64,000 bases of DNA, taken from Fremontodendron californicum (lineage: Eukaryota; Streptophyta; Magnoliopsida; Malvales; Malvaceae). The first letter of the stretch is position 1, and the number at the start of each line of letters is the position of its first letter. The notes below the pieces were generated by a model. That model did not search any database, had not been told where the DNA came from, and saw only the letters and a list, made by a program, of their open reading frames with translations. Of this stretch, positions 1-12,557 are shown piece after piece. A program made the translations under genes and the position numbers. The stretch is from positions 18,021,010-18,085,009 of the forward strand of contig JAULJL010000002.1 in assembly GCA_030761205.1 (NCBI GenBank), given 5' to 3'.

Positions 1-473
1 GTATAGCCGTCGCCTCCCTTCTCCCTACAGCCTCTCTATCCTCTTTTCACAGCTTCCATGTTTTCAATGCCAAATCAGTTTATGATTTTTTAGGCTTGCC
101 AAGAATAATTCTAAGCAATTTTAAAACCTAAAAATCATCAAACCATGCACTAAAAACAGCCAAGAAAAATCTACAAGTTTTTTTTAGCTTAAAACACCAA
201 AGTTGGCGCAAAGCAGGCAAAAAAAATTCGCAATTGTTGCCAAACTTTCGCCCTTTGCATTAATCAATTTAAAACAATTTTAAACCAATTAATCAACAAG
301 AATTCACCATGATAATCTGTTGTCTTCACCAAAACACTACAAGTGTAAATTCTCACAATTTCGGTTAGTGACAATCGGATCAAAAACAACTCAAAGAACA
401 AAACAGTTTTGTTAAAGCTAACAATCAAAGCATAGATCGTATAGGAATAACATAAGTGAGGCTTTGATACCAC
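1..473 (-). mobile_element. Internal 5' end of a Ty1/copia element leaving the window on the left
   Basis: This is untranslated leader just downstream of the minus-strand copia 5' LTR. The LTR end is followed by a primer-binding site at 460-472 (minus-strand reading TGGTATCAAAGCC), close to the complement of the initiator-Met tRNA 3' end. The same leader text occurs, diverged, after the inner copia 5' LTR near 24260-24730. No gag or pol lies in this piece; the body must lie left of position 1. Confidence 0.8.
460..472 (-). promoter_or_regulatory. Copia primer-binding site (initiator-Met tRNA type)
   Basis: On the minus strand the LTR ends in CCCAACA and is followed after one base by TGGTATCAAAGCC. 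Priming by initiator-Met tRNA is standard for Ty1/copia elements. One base differs from the usual TGGTATCAGAGC. Confidence 0.75.
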
Positions 474-997
474 TGTTGGGATTTGTCTCATGCTCAAACA
501 GATATAATGTATAATTTAATCAACAAGTTAAACATACAACGCAGCGGAATAAAACAGAAACAAAGAGAAATCGAATCCCTCCATGGATCTGTCTATGAAT
601 TCAAAATGATCATCCTGTCAAGAACAGATAACAATCTAAATCTCATACCTCTGTAATGGATATTGCCAAAACCTCAAGGCAGGTTCTTCATGTTCATGTT
701 CTTGTACAAAAAGCTCATTTGTCGCAAACCAAATCCTTCCATTTGTCCGGCCTCTAACAGTAATCCACACAAGTGACTTGAAAACGTTCACAACGTTGAG
801 ATTATGTTTTGCTAAGACGATGCTAGTAGTCTAAGTTGTGAGAAACCTTCATCCTCTTACACTAGTTAGTCGAAAAGAAGCAGGCAGGAAGAAAATAGAT
901 TCCTCTTTTTCTTTTCTCTATACGTCGATTCTCACAGGGAGGTGAGAGGATACGGCAACCAGGGTTTTCGCATGGGGAGGCTGCAACAACATAAAGC

Positions 998-1008
998 ATA
1001 TATATAAG
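998..1008 (-). promoter_or_regulatory. TATA-like box of the copia LTR
   Basis: The minus-strand text TTATATATATG lies at the same place as in the LTRs at 23733 and 30025, preceded by the conserved words CACTAAACCTAC. It is the likely core promoter driving element transcription. Confidence 0.5.
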
Positions 1009-2239
1009 TAGGTTTAGTGTATGCCAACTATTGGACTAACTGCACTAAAGCTCTTATACATATTATTAAATATTCATACTAAGCCTACAACACTTAATGA
1101 ATATTTAATCTAGCCCAATCTCATTTTAATTTCATTAATCACCTTTTGTGTGTGACCCATTAGGTCCTTAACATGTTCGCAATAAATATAATATATTCAA
1201 TTAATAATTTCCTATTTATATTTATAGATCATAAGCGGCATCTAGCAATGCATCATGACCACCCAAATGCCAAGAGAGTCATCAAGCTTCGACTAGCCTT
1301 TCGTGTACAATATGTCTGTGTAATTCGATCCCTTCATCAAATATCTCGGGATAGGAAAGAGCATGGTTCAGTGTCTACTCTTAATCCCGTTCCATATTAG
1401 ATCTGCAGCTTTAATATTAACTCCTTAAGTATTGCCTTGGCCAAGGACTTCCATAAGTTAATATAAGCCAGATACATGTCAGATATGTCCCCTTGTCGCA
1501 ACCTAAAAAATAACAAGTCTCATCGTGAGACTTTATTATTCGTTAAGCGTGACATTGAAAAAAACAGAGGAAAAGATGACTTAATTCCTCTTGAAATAAA
1601 TGAGGGTTTGAAAACAACCTCGAAAAAGACATGGAATCACCACCAATCTTTTTTGGGTAGGTGAGATCGGCCACCTATTAAAACCGATTTTATAAAATAT
1701 TTTAAAATTAATTAAAACATTTTTAAAACCAATTTCAAGTCTGTGTTTTAAATCAGAGAAATCAAAGAAACGGGTTTGGAACTCGGTTACGTGTGGAGAA
1801 GGATTAGCACCTCACAACGCCCGTGTAAAATGATACCTTATTAATCGTGTGTTATCTCAAGTCTCGATAAAAAGTAGGTTTTAGATTTGACATTTCAAAT
1901 TAATTCCCAATTTAAAGAAAAATAATTCCATTTTTAATTGAAAATAATCCGAAATTTATTAATTCAAAATTTTTCTATATTCCTCGACAAATGTGACAAA
2001 ATATAGAAATTTTTATTTATTTGGAAAAATTTCTGAATCATTCTCCTTTTAAAGAAAATATTCCGTTATTAATGATAATTGATGATATCCTCCCCAGCAA
2101 ATCCGACAGAGAACTCGTGAATTATTTTAACTCGGAAATATCTTTATTTTATTAAAAATCATTGTCTTATTTTAAAACATTTTTAAAAAAGATATGAATA
2201 TGAAAATGTGTGACATAGTATAATCTAAATGATATGAAA

Positions 2240-2345
2240 TAATCTAAATGAAATGATATAACCTAAGTGTCATAATATATTCTAAATGACATAGTATAAC
2301 CTAAGTGGCATAATATATTATAAATGAAATGATATAACCAAAGTG
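2240..2345 (-). repeat. Short version of the 38-bp sub-repeat of the gypsy LTR
   Basis: About three diverged units of the CATTTAGAATATAT-type repeat occur here. The other two full LTR copies carry about seven to eight units at the same place, which explains part of the shorter length of this LTR. Confidence 0.55.
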
Positions 2346-5300
2346 ACATAATATAATATGAAACATAAAATAATATTGTCATGAAATATGCATGAAAATA
2401 AAAATAATAATGCATGAACATAGTAAATGCTAAATGATGTGACAAAAATAAATGATTAAATAAAAAGTATAGGATAACATGGAATATTCAAAACCATATA
2501 ACAAACAATATAACACCATAAAATATAAATCAAAATAATAACAATACCATAAAAATATTCATAGCAAAAATCATATATCATATAATATGCTTGAACATGG
2601 AAAATGCAATGCATGAAAGTGTATTTTTTCCTTTAAATAAGGAAATTCGTATATCTAAAAAAATATCCAACTACCTTAGGAAAAGACATCAAATTAAATT
2701 TTTCTAAAATTAAAATACTTTGTGATTGGTTTAAAAACAATTTTGAAAATATTGGATAAAAATGACCATGGCCGAAATTCACATTTAAAATGGCTCTATT
2801 TTCCTCACTTTGAAAACCCGGACTTGACCACACTTGACCCGAGCTTTATAAAATCATTTTTAAAGATTAAAATGGCTTAGAAATCAACCTAGGATAGTAT
2901 CTAAGGTACTAATCAGCCTCCTCTTAATGCCTTAGCCAAAATAGAAAATTATTTTTCTCTTGAATTCAAATCTGACTCTACTGTCCAGTTTTAAAGCGTG
3001 ATTTTTTAAACTATTTTTAAAAATTCAAAAAAATCTGAAACAATTATGGGAGACTCAGAACATGTAAAACTCTATGTGAAAAAATTGTCTTACTTTTTAG
3101 ACTAAGGATGACCTCCCAGAAAAATCACAAAATCAAAACATTGGGTGAAAAACTGTTTTGCCAAAAAACATTTTTAAGCCTTTGATAAAATCATTCAAAA
3201 ATCAAAGTAAAAATATTGGAGACTCTTCTAAGGACCTAAAAACAGTAGCTAATATTTCTAAAAATTTGGACAAAAATTGGCTAAGTAAAACAAAATCACA
3301 AAGGTAGAAAAATCAACTTGACAACTCCTTAATTTTCCACAAGTATGCTCATGTGATTTTGACTTTAAACCATTGATTGGTTTAAGTCAAAAATCAAGTG
3401 GTATGGTATGAGATGCATGAAAAAACAACAAATTTAATGTATGAAATGCATGATCTAAGGCCTAAATGACATAGGAAATGCATGGCAATCCAAAATGACC
3501 TAATGCCTAGCATAAGTTTGCATGGCAATAAATGCTTCCTAGACCTAATATGCATGAGATGCATGATAATGCAAATGTGACCTAGACTTAATGGACATGA
3601 AAATGCATGGCAATATCAATGTGACCTAAGACCTAAATAGCATAGCAATGCATGGCAATGCCAATATGATCTAAGACCTAATATGCATGGGAATATGAAT
3701 GGCAATACAAAGATGGCCTAGACCTAAAATGTCATGAGAATGTATGAAAGTATCATGAACATATAATGACCAAATAAACCTAATACTAATGCATGAACAA
3801 ACAACAACCAGTATACAATCTCATGGCATAATAATGCAAAGCATGGTACCTAAACAAAATAAAAATGCACACACAAGGCAAGGAACATAGTGGAAACCGA
3901 ATGGTCACTAATCCTATATAGTGAAATCCTAGCTAGACAATAACACAAACACATGGCAACCTAAATCAAAATACACAATATTATGGCATAAAAATGCAAG
4001 CCTATCAACTAAACAATATGAAAATGCACACACAAAGCAAAAAAAAAAACATGTTAGCCAAATGGTAGTGATCAAAAACATGGCATGGCATTATCACAAA
4101 CACATGGCATGGTATATAGCTAAACTACCACAATCAAGTTAACCTACCACAATCAAGCTACCCTACCACAAGTAAGCTATCCTACCAAAACAAATCTCAT
4201 GAACAAAATAAAAAAATAAACAAAATCATCTTAAAAAGAAGCACCATTCGACCATGATGGAAAAATGGAGGAAAACTTGTTTTCTTGATTTCTTTTTAAA
4301 AAAAACAAAGTAGAAGCTCCTTAAAACTTATTTTAAAAACAAGTTTATTTCATAAAAGAAAATAAAATGACAATCAAAATAGAAAAATCTTATCAACAAA
4401 GTATGAGAAGAACATAGCTACCTTGCTCTAGCTTTCCAAATCAAGAAGTAGCAAGCCAAAACCCTTCTTTTTACTTCTCCTTTTTTCTCAACTCTTTTTC
4501 CTTTCTTTTTTCTCTCATTTTTCCCTTAGCTATTGCCTTCAATCAGCCACCAAAACCTTCAAAAAAATCTGAATTCCCCCCTCCAAATTAGCCTTAGCCG
4601 AATGCCTATAGTAGTGTGTAAAAGTTGTCATTTTTTTGTAACCAATTTTGATCCAATGGCCTTTAATCCAAAATGCTTTCTATGTAAAATTCTCACCCTT
4701 AGATTAAATCAACCCCTAACTAATATGATGTCATGAAGATGATGTCATAAATATGACATCATTCCTCTCCATTCATTGGTCCATGTGTTATAATTTCAAA
4801 GGCTTGATCAAAAAAATAACTACCTTGCTATCCACTCTTGGCCCTTGGATGCAATGGCTCAGCAAAATCACGTTCCAACATGGGCTTGGCTGATTGACAT
4901 TTTTAAATCCAGCCCAATCTCCATTGCAAGAAAAGCCCTCTTTGGTTTTTTCGGTAAAATGACGTTTTTGGCCCCTGAACCTAATTAAATAGCAAACGGA
5001 CTCCAAATCCAAATTTTCTTTTTTCAAACTTCCTAAATAAAAATTGAATTCTGGAAGTTTTCATAATATTCTGAGCCCATTTGCTATTTTTTCGGATTTT
5101 TCTTCCAAAATTGCCCCTTAGTGCACTGGAACTTTTACCTTAGTAGGCCCGGAATTTGCCATTTTGCAAACGAGCTTCGATTTCAGATTTTCTTTCCCCA
5201 ATCTCTTCCAAATAATTTAAAAGTGAGATCTAAAAGTTTTCATAATTTTTGGAGCTCATTTGCTATTTTTCTTGAATTTTCCAAGTTTGCCCTTTTACCT

Positions 5301-5888
5301 CTGAAGCCCGATTTACTCAAAATAAGTTCGATTTTCAGATTTTCTTTTCACGTGCCTTTGTCATATATTGAATTGGAGTTGGTCCGAAAACGCCCAATTT
5401 TTACAATCAAATTCCCCTCTGATTTGATTTTTCCTTTTTTTCAGTATCAAGAATTTTCTCGTTTTTCCGTTTTTCCTCCAATCGGCTCTTTTCTCGGAAT
5501 TACTTCAAACTGAGTCTTGGGCTATCCTTGTTTATTCACTCCTCATTAATTAGGGGCTTTAGTTTTACTGAATCGGGCCATTTCTGCAATTTTCCCCAAT
5601 TTCACCAAAATCCACCAAAAACCCTAATTCTCGGTTTTCTTCCAAATTGACTTTTCCTTCAGTTTTGCCTCCAAATGGCCTCTCCATAACCCGTAGTCAT
5701 TGCTTATCTTTTATTTGGAACATCCAATTTCAATCGATTTGATCGTTTAAGCACTTTTCCCCAAATTTTTTGAAATTAGGGTTTCCTTTCTACTGAATCT
5801 CCGTAACCCATCTTCCGGACTCCATATCTTTCATTGTAGACCTTGGATTATCAAAATTATTTCACCATTGCTCAATTGAACTTTGAAT

Positions 5889-5975
5889 CCTGATTTTGAA
5901 AGTGGATTGACTTTTTTAGTAGTTGACTTTTTAGGGTTGACTTTTTTGAGGTTGACTTTTTTCAAATTGACTTTT
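5889..5975 (-). promoter_or_regulatory. Cluster of TTGAC (W-box-like) cores in the U3 end of the gypsy LTR
   Basis: Five TTGAC cores occur within about 90 bp, each followed by a T run, close to the 5' end of the LTR in element orientation. The same cluster, with four or so cores, is kept in the LTRs at 33049-33119 and 59800-59865. TTGAC is the core of the WRKY-factor W-box; any regulatory role is inference. Confidence 0.35.
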
Positions 5976-6763
5976 CAAGCTTGCCCCCTTAAACTAAGTC
6001 TTGGAGAAACATCTGTAGGATGAGAAAACTTCTTGCATTCTAAAACATCTTTTTAGGAAGAAAACATACCTGATTTAGTGGTCCGGACAAAATTAGGTGT
6101 CTACACCCCTTATATCACTTGGGTTGATGAATCCTCTATAGACCACTCATTCATCTTCATATGCTTTATGTCATACCCAATAACACCCTACTATAAGCAT
6201 CCTCATGATTAGGACTCGTTCGTGATGAAATCTAAGTATGATAGTTCACATACAAGATGACCTGGTGTCACAAGTCAAAGGATTACTTACACTATTGACA
6301 CATGAGAGTATTTTCCATAGACATTGAGTGAAATACCAATTGGAACTCTCATAGCGGGTCATGTTCAGTGAACTTGTTCAACTAACAAGCACCCATATGT
6401 TATCCCCAAGTATCTCTATACTTTCAACCTATGAGACCGGTTGCATGCATCAAGTGTATGAAGGCTTAACATATGCCAGTCTTTGAGCATTGTCAATGCC
6501 TTGTCTTGACAATACAATGACCAAGAACAGTTTTCGAAACACGGCATTGATGCATAAAGATACTCATAATTGTAACACCTTACAATTCCTTTGCAATATC
6601 ATTGTGTTTCATGGGTTTTATCTTCACAAGTGATTTATAACAATTATAATAAAACTTATGGATAAAGAAATACCTCAATTATAATTAATAAACTATAATG
6701 TGCAATACATGAATATATAAATATTGTCTTACAAGCCCAACTAGATTGGCTTGCAACAGTTAT

Positions 6764-8882
6764 TTCTTCTTTTCTTTTTCAATTATTTACTTGGATTTCA
6801 TGTTCTTTATCTCTTCTTTTTCATGTGATTGGTAACTTTTTTTGTTGAATAAAAATGTTTTCAAAATAAATTTCTAAAGGTTTTTTCCTTTCTTCTTTAT
6901 TCTTTACAAAATAACAAGGTTGTAAAATTTTCCTACACATTTTCACCATGGCCGAAACCTTGGAGGCCTTATTGTGCTTGTCTTTGCTTGATTTTCTTGC
7001 TTGCTTGTTGATTGTGGGTTTCACCATTGTGGTGGGATAGACTTTCTCCATTATTTTTTTTTTAAAAAAAATCAAATAAAAGGTTTGAGAAGCTTGAAGA
7101 TCTTGATTTTTATCAAGTGATTTTGGTTAGGTGGGACTATGTCCAAGGAACCAACCATTGAGCCAACCTTGGTTTTTCTTGCTTGTTTATTTTTTAGCTT
7201 ATGTTTGATCATTTTCATATCTTTGTTTGGCTGTAAAATCATGCATGCATGCCATTCTCAACTTGATTTTTGGCTAAGATCAATCAATGATCTCAATGAT
7301 AGAATTTGATTTTACAAAGATCGGGTCATAGGTAGTTAACCAAATTTTTTAAAAAATTGGAAAACTAGAGCCTTTTTTAGGGGGGTTCGGCCAAGGTTTT
7401 TTTTTTTTTTTTTATCCCAAAATTTGCATTTTTTAAATCCAAGCCCAAAGTCATTCACTTTAAAAATCCAATTTAAGTTTCTTCTAAAGGTAGTCGGATA
7501 CCGTTTTAGATATACGGATGCCTTTACTTCAAGGGAGAAAAACATCTTCATGCATTGCATATTTTAAAATGTTTTTTATTTAATTTGGCATAAAAACTTA
7601 TTTTTCGGTTTTCTAAACATTTGGCGAGAATTAGTTCATAATCTTTGATGAGTTGCATAGGAGGTTACAAAATTATTTAACTCACGTGTTTATGGAATCG
7701 AAATGTATGGTTTTTGTTTTATTCATAATCATATTAAATGTCATAGGAAAGAATTATTTTTGAAGCTTTGCCAGGGAGTACGGTAATATTTTCTGACATA
7801 TACCATTTGTGTGATTCCTCATATGAAAAATCCATGAAAATAAGTTTTGAAATAATGATGTGAGCATATTCCATGATATCTAGATTTACCATCTTAATCA
7901 TGATATGTTTGTGAATATTCTATGGTGATGTCATTTTATGATTGAATAATTCATTCATATGTTATATCATTTAGATTTTGCCATGTCATTCATTCATATG
8001 CCATGTCATTCAAAGTTAGCCATGTCAAGCATGCCATATTATTCCATATTATTCATTCTTTTGACCATATCATTTAGATTTTGTTATGTCAAGCATGCCA
8101 AGTCATTAATTCTTTTTCCATATTATAACAAAATGCTTGCCATGCCAAGTTAATTATACGTGTTTTATATTCATGTTTTAATGATAATTTATACATTCAT
8201 GATCATTTAAATTTTTGAAAATTGATTTTTTTAATAAGTAAGGCAATATTCCTGAGTTGATATAATTCATGAATCCTCCACCGGGTTGCCGAGGAGTCTT
8301 CATCAATTATTATTAACGAATGAATATCCTTCTAAAAGAGGATGATGCGGAGATTTTCAGAAACAATAAAAATTCTATATTTTGCCGGTTTGCCGGAGAA
8401 TATAGAAAGTTTTTGCAATAACAAATTCCGGAGAATTTCCAAACAAAATAGGATTGTTTTTAAAATGGGAATTATCTTCAAATACCAAATCTAAAACCGA
8501 TTTTTCATCGAGACTCAAGATAACACATGACAAATAAGGTACCGTTTTATACAGGCGTTGTGGCGGGTGCTAATCCTTCCCCACACGTAACCAACTTCCA
8601 AACCCGCACTTGTTTTCTCTGGTTCAAAGCACAGACTTTGAAATTGATAATAAAATATTTTAATTAATTTTAAAATATTTTTCTCACCTAGCCAAAAAAA
8701 AAAGTTTAGTGGCGACTCTATTTCTTTTTTTTTTCGAGGTCATTTTCATACCTTCAACCTTTATTTCAAGAGGAATTAAGTTGTTTTTTTCTCTATTTTT
8801 TTCAATGTCACACTTTAACGATGCCGGTGGTCCCGCGATGGGGCAAATTTTTCGTCGGATTTTTTTTTTTAAGGTTGCGACA
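6764..8882 (+). mobile_element. Right part of a Tat/Ogre-like gypsy LTR, plus strand
   Basis: The segment matches, with divergence, the 3' half of the plus-strand LTR at 32917-37824. Shared words include the run around GGTACCGTTTTATAC (near 8540) and the terminal AAGGTTGCGACA ending at 8882. No primer-binding site follows, so this is a solo or truncated LTR. The left part is missing, and the copia element at 474-6758 begins exactly there. The simplest reading is that the copia element inserted into this LTR and the rest lies beyond the left window edge. Confidence 0.75.
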
Positions 8883-11000
8883 CATATCATATCCACTTGT
8901 CCTATTAAAAGAAAGGTTCCATATATATTTAGGTAAAAATGGGTTCCAAAAGAAATAAAAAATTTGGTGACTAACTCTCAAGGGTCCAAAGCAATTTAGA
9001 TACCAAAATTCAAATGATTTTTTCTTGTAATGTGTTAGAGGAAGGAGCTACAAATTGTTGTCTTGATTATTGGATGTTGTAGACACACAAGATGAAAAAT
9101 GGATAACTTCTAGGCTTAAAAGCTATTTAGATGAAAATTTTGGTCGCCTATTATTGTTTAATTATTTGATGCTTAATTTTAGAATTTTATTAAAATTATA
9201 AATTTTCTTAGGTGATCAATTACACTTAAAATAAATATTAATGACGATTCTATTATCTTTTTTTAAAATCGTCAAGACGAACGAATTCCCACATGTACGA
9301 CACTTCTTTAAATCTATGCTTGTAGATTAACTCTGTAATATTAATGGATAGCAATATTTTTATTTATTTTATTTAATGAATCAAAAATAAAATTTTGCAC
9401 ATTTTTGTGAGCATGAAGTTTGCAATAGATAAGATATTTTAAATTTATCTTTAATATTTATTCTGTATTTTTCATGTCTCGTTAAACTTTAATATATATT
9501 TTTTTTTTTTTGTAATATAATAAATTGGTTCGAGGATGAACAAATTTTTGATTTTTTTAATCAATATTCATGATCTTTTCAAGTTTATACGATATATGCA
9601 TTTATATATGCTTTCGATGAAATTATGAATAATAAACTTACGTGTTCTATGTATTGATTTTAATGATTCATATCTTTAATGGCGAACAAAGACAAGGGGA
9701 ATGGAAGGTGGATGGGTCTTGAGGTGCTTTGTAGAAGAAACAAGGGCCATTGAAAGAGTCGGCATTGCAAGCTTCTGACTTGTTTACATAATCATTTACT
9801 TGGAGGATTGCATCAATCTTAAAGCGACTAAGTGTTAGACCCAGGACTACCTGCCCTCTACATGCAAGACACCTGACTTCTTATCTCAGCACACATCTGT
9901 GTTATACCTGTTAAGCCCACAGACACTTAACAACCAGATATAAAAAGGTAAATAAATGCTGATCCAAACAAATTTTCCGGACACTTTGACTTTCTCCTTC
10001 ACATTCCATCTGCCTACAAGAGACTCTAAATCTTTATTTAGACATCCGAACGTGTGCCTCGGAAGCCAAACTCTGATGCCTTCCTCACCTCTTTTTATGC
10101 TTGTCAAATCCAGTTCAACTTGGTCCAACAGCTCCTCTGAACTCACCAGCTTCACTTCCCAGAAGACGTCAACACTAAGAAATGAAAATCCACAATCCTC
10201 ATGGTCATAGACCTCCTTATCCAAGTTCTAGAACAAACACTTGCAAGGGCAGCCTTCAGGTTCTTATTTTAAGAAAGCATAAAGAATGTTTCTTCTTCCT
10301 GGAATGAATTTCTCCAACCACATATACCCAACTTTTACAACACTGCATTAAGGGAAACCTCTGCAATTATTCCTGCCATTCCCCAGTAATATATGAATCT
10401 GATATCCGTGACTCCTTCATTCACTAGGATAAATAATAATAGTTGGTTACATTCAAGCACACTCAAAACATATTCACAATCTCAAACTTCAACTTGGTTT
10501 TGCCAATTCTATAAACATGCTCACTCGAAACATGCCATACCACCTCTTACAACACCACATAAGGCCATCAGCCTGAATTTGGCAATCCAGTGCTCAGGTA
10601 TAGTAGGTATTAAAGGAATACTTCTCCATTCATAACCTTTGAAACTCTTCAAGAGGCACGTGTCTCGCATCCAAACATCAAAATTATTATAACATCGACA
10701 ACGGGCACACAGAATTTAAAACGCAACCACCATTCAAAAAGAGGTCCCAGTGTTGACAATGCTAGAATATAAGTTACATATAGTTGAAGCTACTGTAAGA
10801 ATGCTCTTGTAAAGAGAAGAAGATGGTGAGGTCAATGAACAAAATGTTGCGTGTAAAGCCACTAGTGGAGTAGATGAGCTGAGAGTTTCTTTTCAAAACA
10901 TGATGATTAGTAATACTGAAGGAAAATTCCATAAAGGCCATTTCATCTGGTCAGTTTGATGAAATGAGAGCTAGGTACTGGATAAACAAATCTTAAAGCA
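8883..11000. other. Intergenic DNA without a supported gene
   Basis: AT-rich, unique-looking sequence. Frames at 9886-10224 (minus, 112 codons) and 10393-10635 (plus, 80 codons) are the longest. The first has fairly balanced composition and could be a decayed exon, but I recognise no domain in it and see no supporting splice structure or start context. I assign no function. Confidence 0.5.
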
Positions 11001-11010
11001 AGAATTTTAT

Positions 11011-11158
11011 TCTTTTTTTGTACATGTGATATTAGGTTACACAATCAAATATATCTTCTCACATCTCATAATTCCAACCCCTTTCATCTAAAGATTTGAA
11101 CTCGAAACTTCAATGAAGAAGTCTTAAGCTCTAACCACTTGGGTGTCCCCTTAGGGAC
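11011..11158 (-). mobile_element. tRNA-derived SINE
   Basis: Read on the minus strand, a polymerase III A-box-like sequence AAGTGGTTAGAGC lies at 11126-11140 and a good B box, GTTCAAATC, at 11093-11101, spaced about as in tRNA-derived SINEs. The body is about 148 bp and ends in an A-rich tail (plus-strand T run at 11011-11019). Flanking 10-mers AGAATTTTAT (11001-11010) and AGAATCTTGT (11159-11168) match at 8 of 10 positions and look like an aged target duplication. The family is not identified. Confidence 0.65.
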
Positions 11159-11168
11159 AGAATCTTGT

Positions 11169-12209
11169 GATAGATGGCTAGAAAGACCAAAGAAAATAAA
11201 AAAGTAAATTTGCAACAGATGAGGACGAAGTGACAAATTACCATAGAAGATTCCTGTCGAATCAAAACTACTAACTACACAAGTCAGAGTACGAGGGACA
11301 GCCCAAATAAAACGATCCAGAGCTGTGAAATGTCATATCCACTGTTTTAAGAATATGTGCTAAAAACGTTAAATTAACAAAAAAGATGAAATCCAACCAA
11401 TTTGTTTCCGAATTCCGAGCAACCTATTAACTTAAACTCATCAGGTGTCGAGTTTCCTAGAATACAATTTTAAAGGGTCATTCCATTTAAATTTGAATGA
11501 CAATCAAACACATCATGAATTATATGGTGGATGCCTGAATTCAGGAGAAGGGATGGCTTAGTGGCCTTAGTAGAAATGTTCCAGATTGAACATAAAAAGG
11601 GCTCCACTGGGAACTCTCAAGTATAATCAACGAAGGTAAAGAGATAAGAGAAGCACTACATGAATGGATACAAAAGGTGGAAAATAATATAAACATTGCT
11701 GCAATCATTGTTTTCTTGTTATTAACTTTATAACCATATATGATAATATCTTCTAGATGTTTTGTTCCTCACCCTTACCCTGCTCATCCCTCCTTTACCT
11801 ATCAAAAAATGCAATATTCATATAAAAAAAAGATGTAGAAGCTTCTTATTAATGATTTATAATCAATAGAAAATTTATTCGACCTGATTAAACATAACGA
11901 CCCTTAAAAAATTACAGATGGTCAAACAAAAAAGACCCCCCCCCTTCCAATCACATTCTTCTTCTATCTAAAAGATGTTGAAAGAATGAATAAATACAAT
12001 ATAATTTTATCAGAGATAAGATTTTGAAAAACTTGATACAGTTTGGAATTTCATCCGTGTACCTGTTGTTGACTCTTTGCAGCCTAGTTTGGCCTCTTCT
12101 ACAAATATGTAATATTTTATCCAAAGACTGATCTCAAGTACTCCCAAACTGCAGCCAGCCAGAAATATAAGATGAAGATAACAAGGAGACCTGTATATTC
12201 AGCTGACTG
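11169..12209. other. Intergenic or 3'-flanking DNA of the PPR gene
   Basis: No credible open frame or repeat boundary is seen. A C run lies near 11938-11944. Part could belong to a long 3' untranslated region of the minus-strand PPR transcript. Confidence 0.4.
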
Positions 12210-12249
<40 letters not shown>

Positions 12250-12384
12250 ACAGCAATGCTCCATAATCCACCTATAAACAGCAGAAGTGAAATTTGTAAA
12301 ATTAATAATAACTCAGCAGGTATACATGGAGTATATCAATGCCGTAAACCCCCCCCCCCCCCCCCCAAAAAAAAAAAAAAAAAA
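12210..12384. repeat. Homopolymer tracts A39 and C18-A18
   Basis: A run of 39 A lies at 12210-12248, and 18 C followed directly by 18 A at 12349-12384. Both lie downstream of the PPR stop codon, in the likely 3' untranslated or flanking region. Run lengths this long are easily misread by sequencers. Confidence 0.9.
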
Positions 12385-12557
12385 CCACCCAAACAAAAAT
12401 TAACAATAAACAGAAAGAGAGAGAGCAGGTAAAGCTTACTTGCTCTACTGTCCAAGGGAATTTACAAATGATCATTGGCGTAACTTCAATTTTAATGTGA
12501 CAATTCTCCAAGAAACAAGTATGTGATGAGAACCCCAAAACTCTCTTAAAGGCTATA

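Larger units (their letters stand above)
1494..6106 (-). mobile_element. Solo LTR of a Tat/Ogre-like Ty3/gypsy element
   Basis: The element is one LTR of 4,613 bp with minus-strand ends TGTAGACACC (6106) and GGTTGCGACA (1494). It is flanked by perfect 5-bp target duplications CCCCT at 1489-1493 and 6107-6111. No internal sequence, primer site or polypurine tract adjoins it, so it is a product of LTR-LTR recombination. It is homologous to the 4.9-kb LTRs at 32917-37824 and 55114-59992. The host is the copia LTR at 474-6758. Small open frames inside are chance frames in AT-rich DNA. Confidence 0.92.
474..6758 (-). mobile_element. Ty1/copia 5' LTR, minus strand, interrupted by a gypsy solo LTR
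   Basis: On the minus strand the LTR begins TGTTGCAAGCC at 6758 and ends CCCAACA at 474. Removing the nested gypsy LTR and one copy of its target duplication leaves about 1,667 bp, the same size as the two LTRs of the inner copia element (1,671 and 1,669 bp), to which it is closely similar. A TATA-like run is at 998-1008. The 5 bp next to the LTR start (6759-6763, GTTAT) should be the target duplication; its partner is outside the window. Confidence 0.85.

Noticed and set aside
9886..10224. 112-codon minus-strand frame as a gene
   Set aside because: Composition is plausible but no family is recognised, an almost equal frame is open on the other strand, and no splice or promoter context was found.
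11530..11600. Second possible tRNA-like A box (TGGCTTAGTGG near 11551)
   Set aside because: No B box at the right distance, no A-rich tail and no flanking duplication were found.
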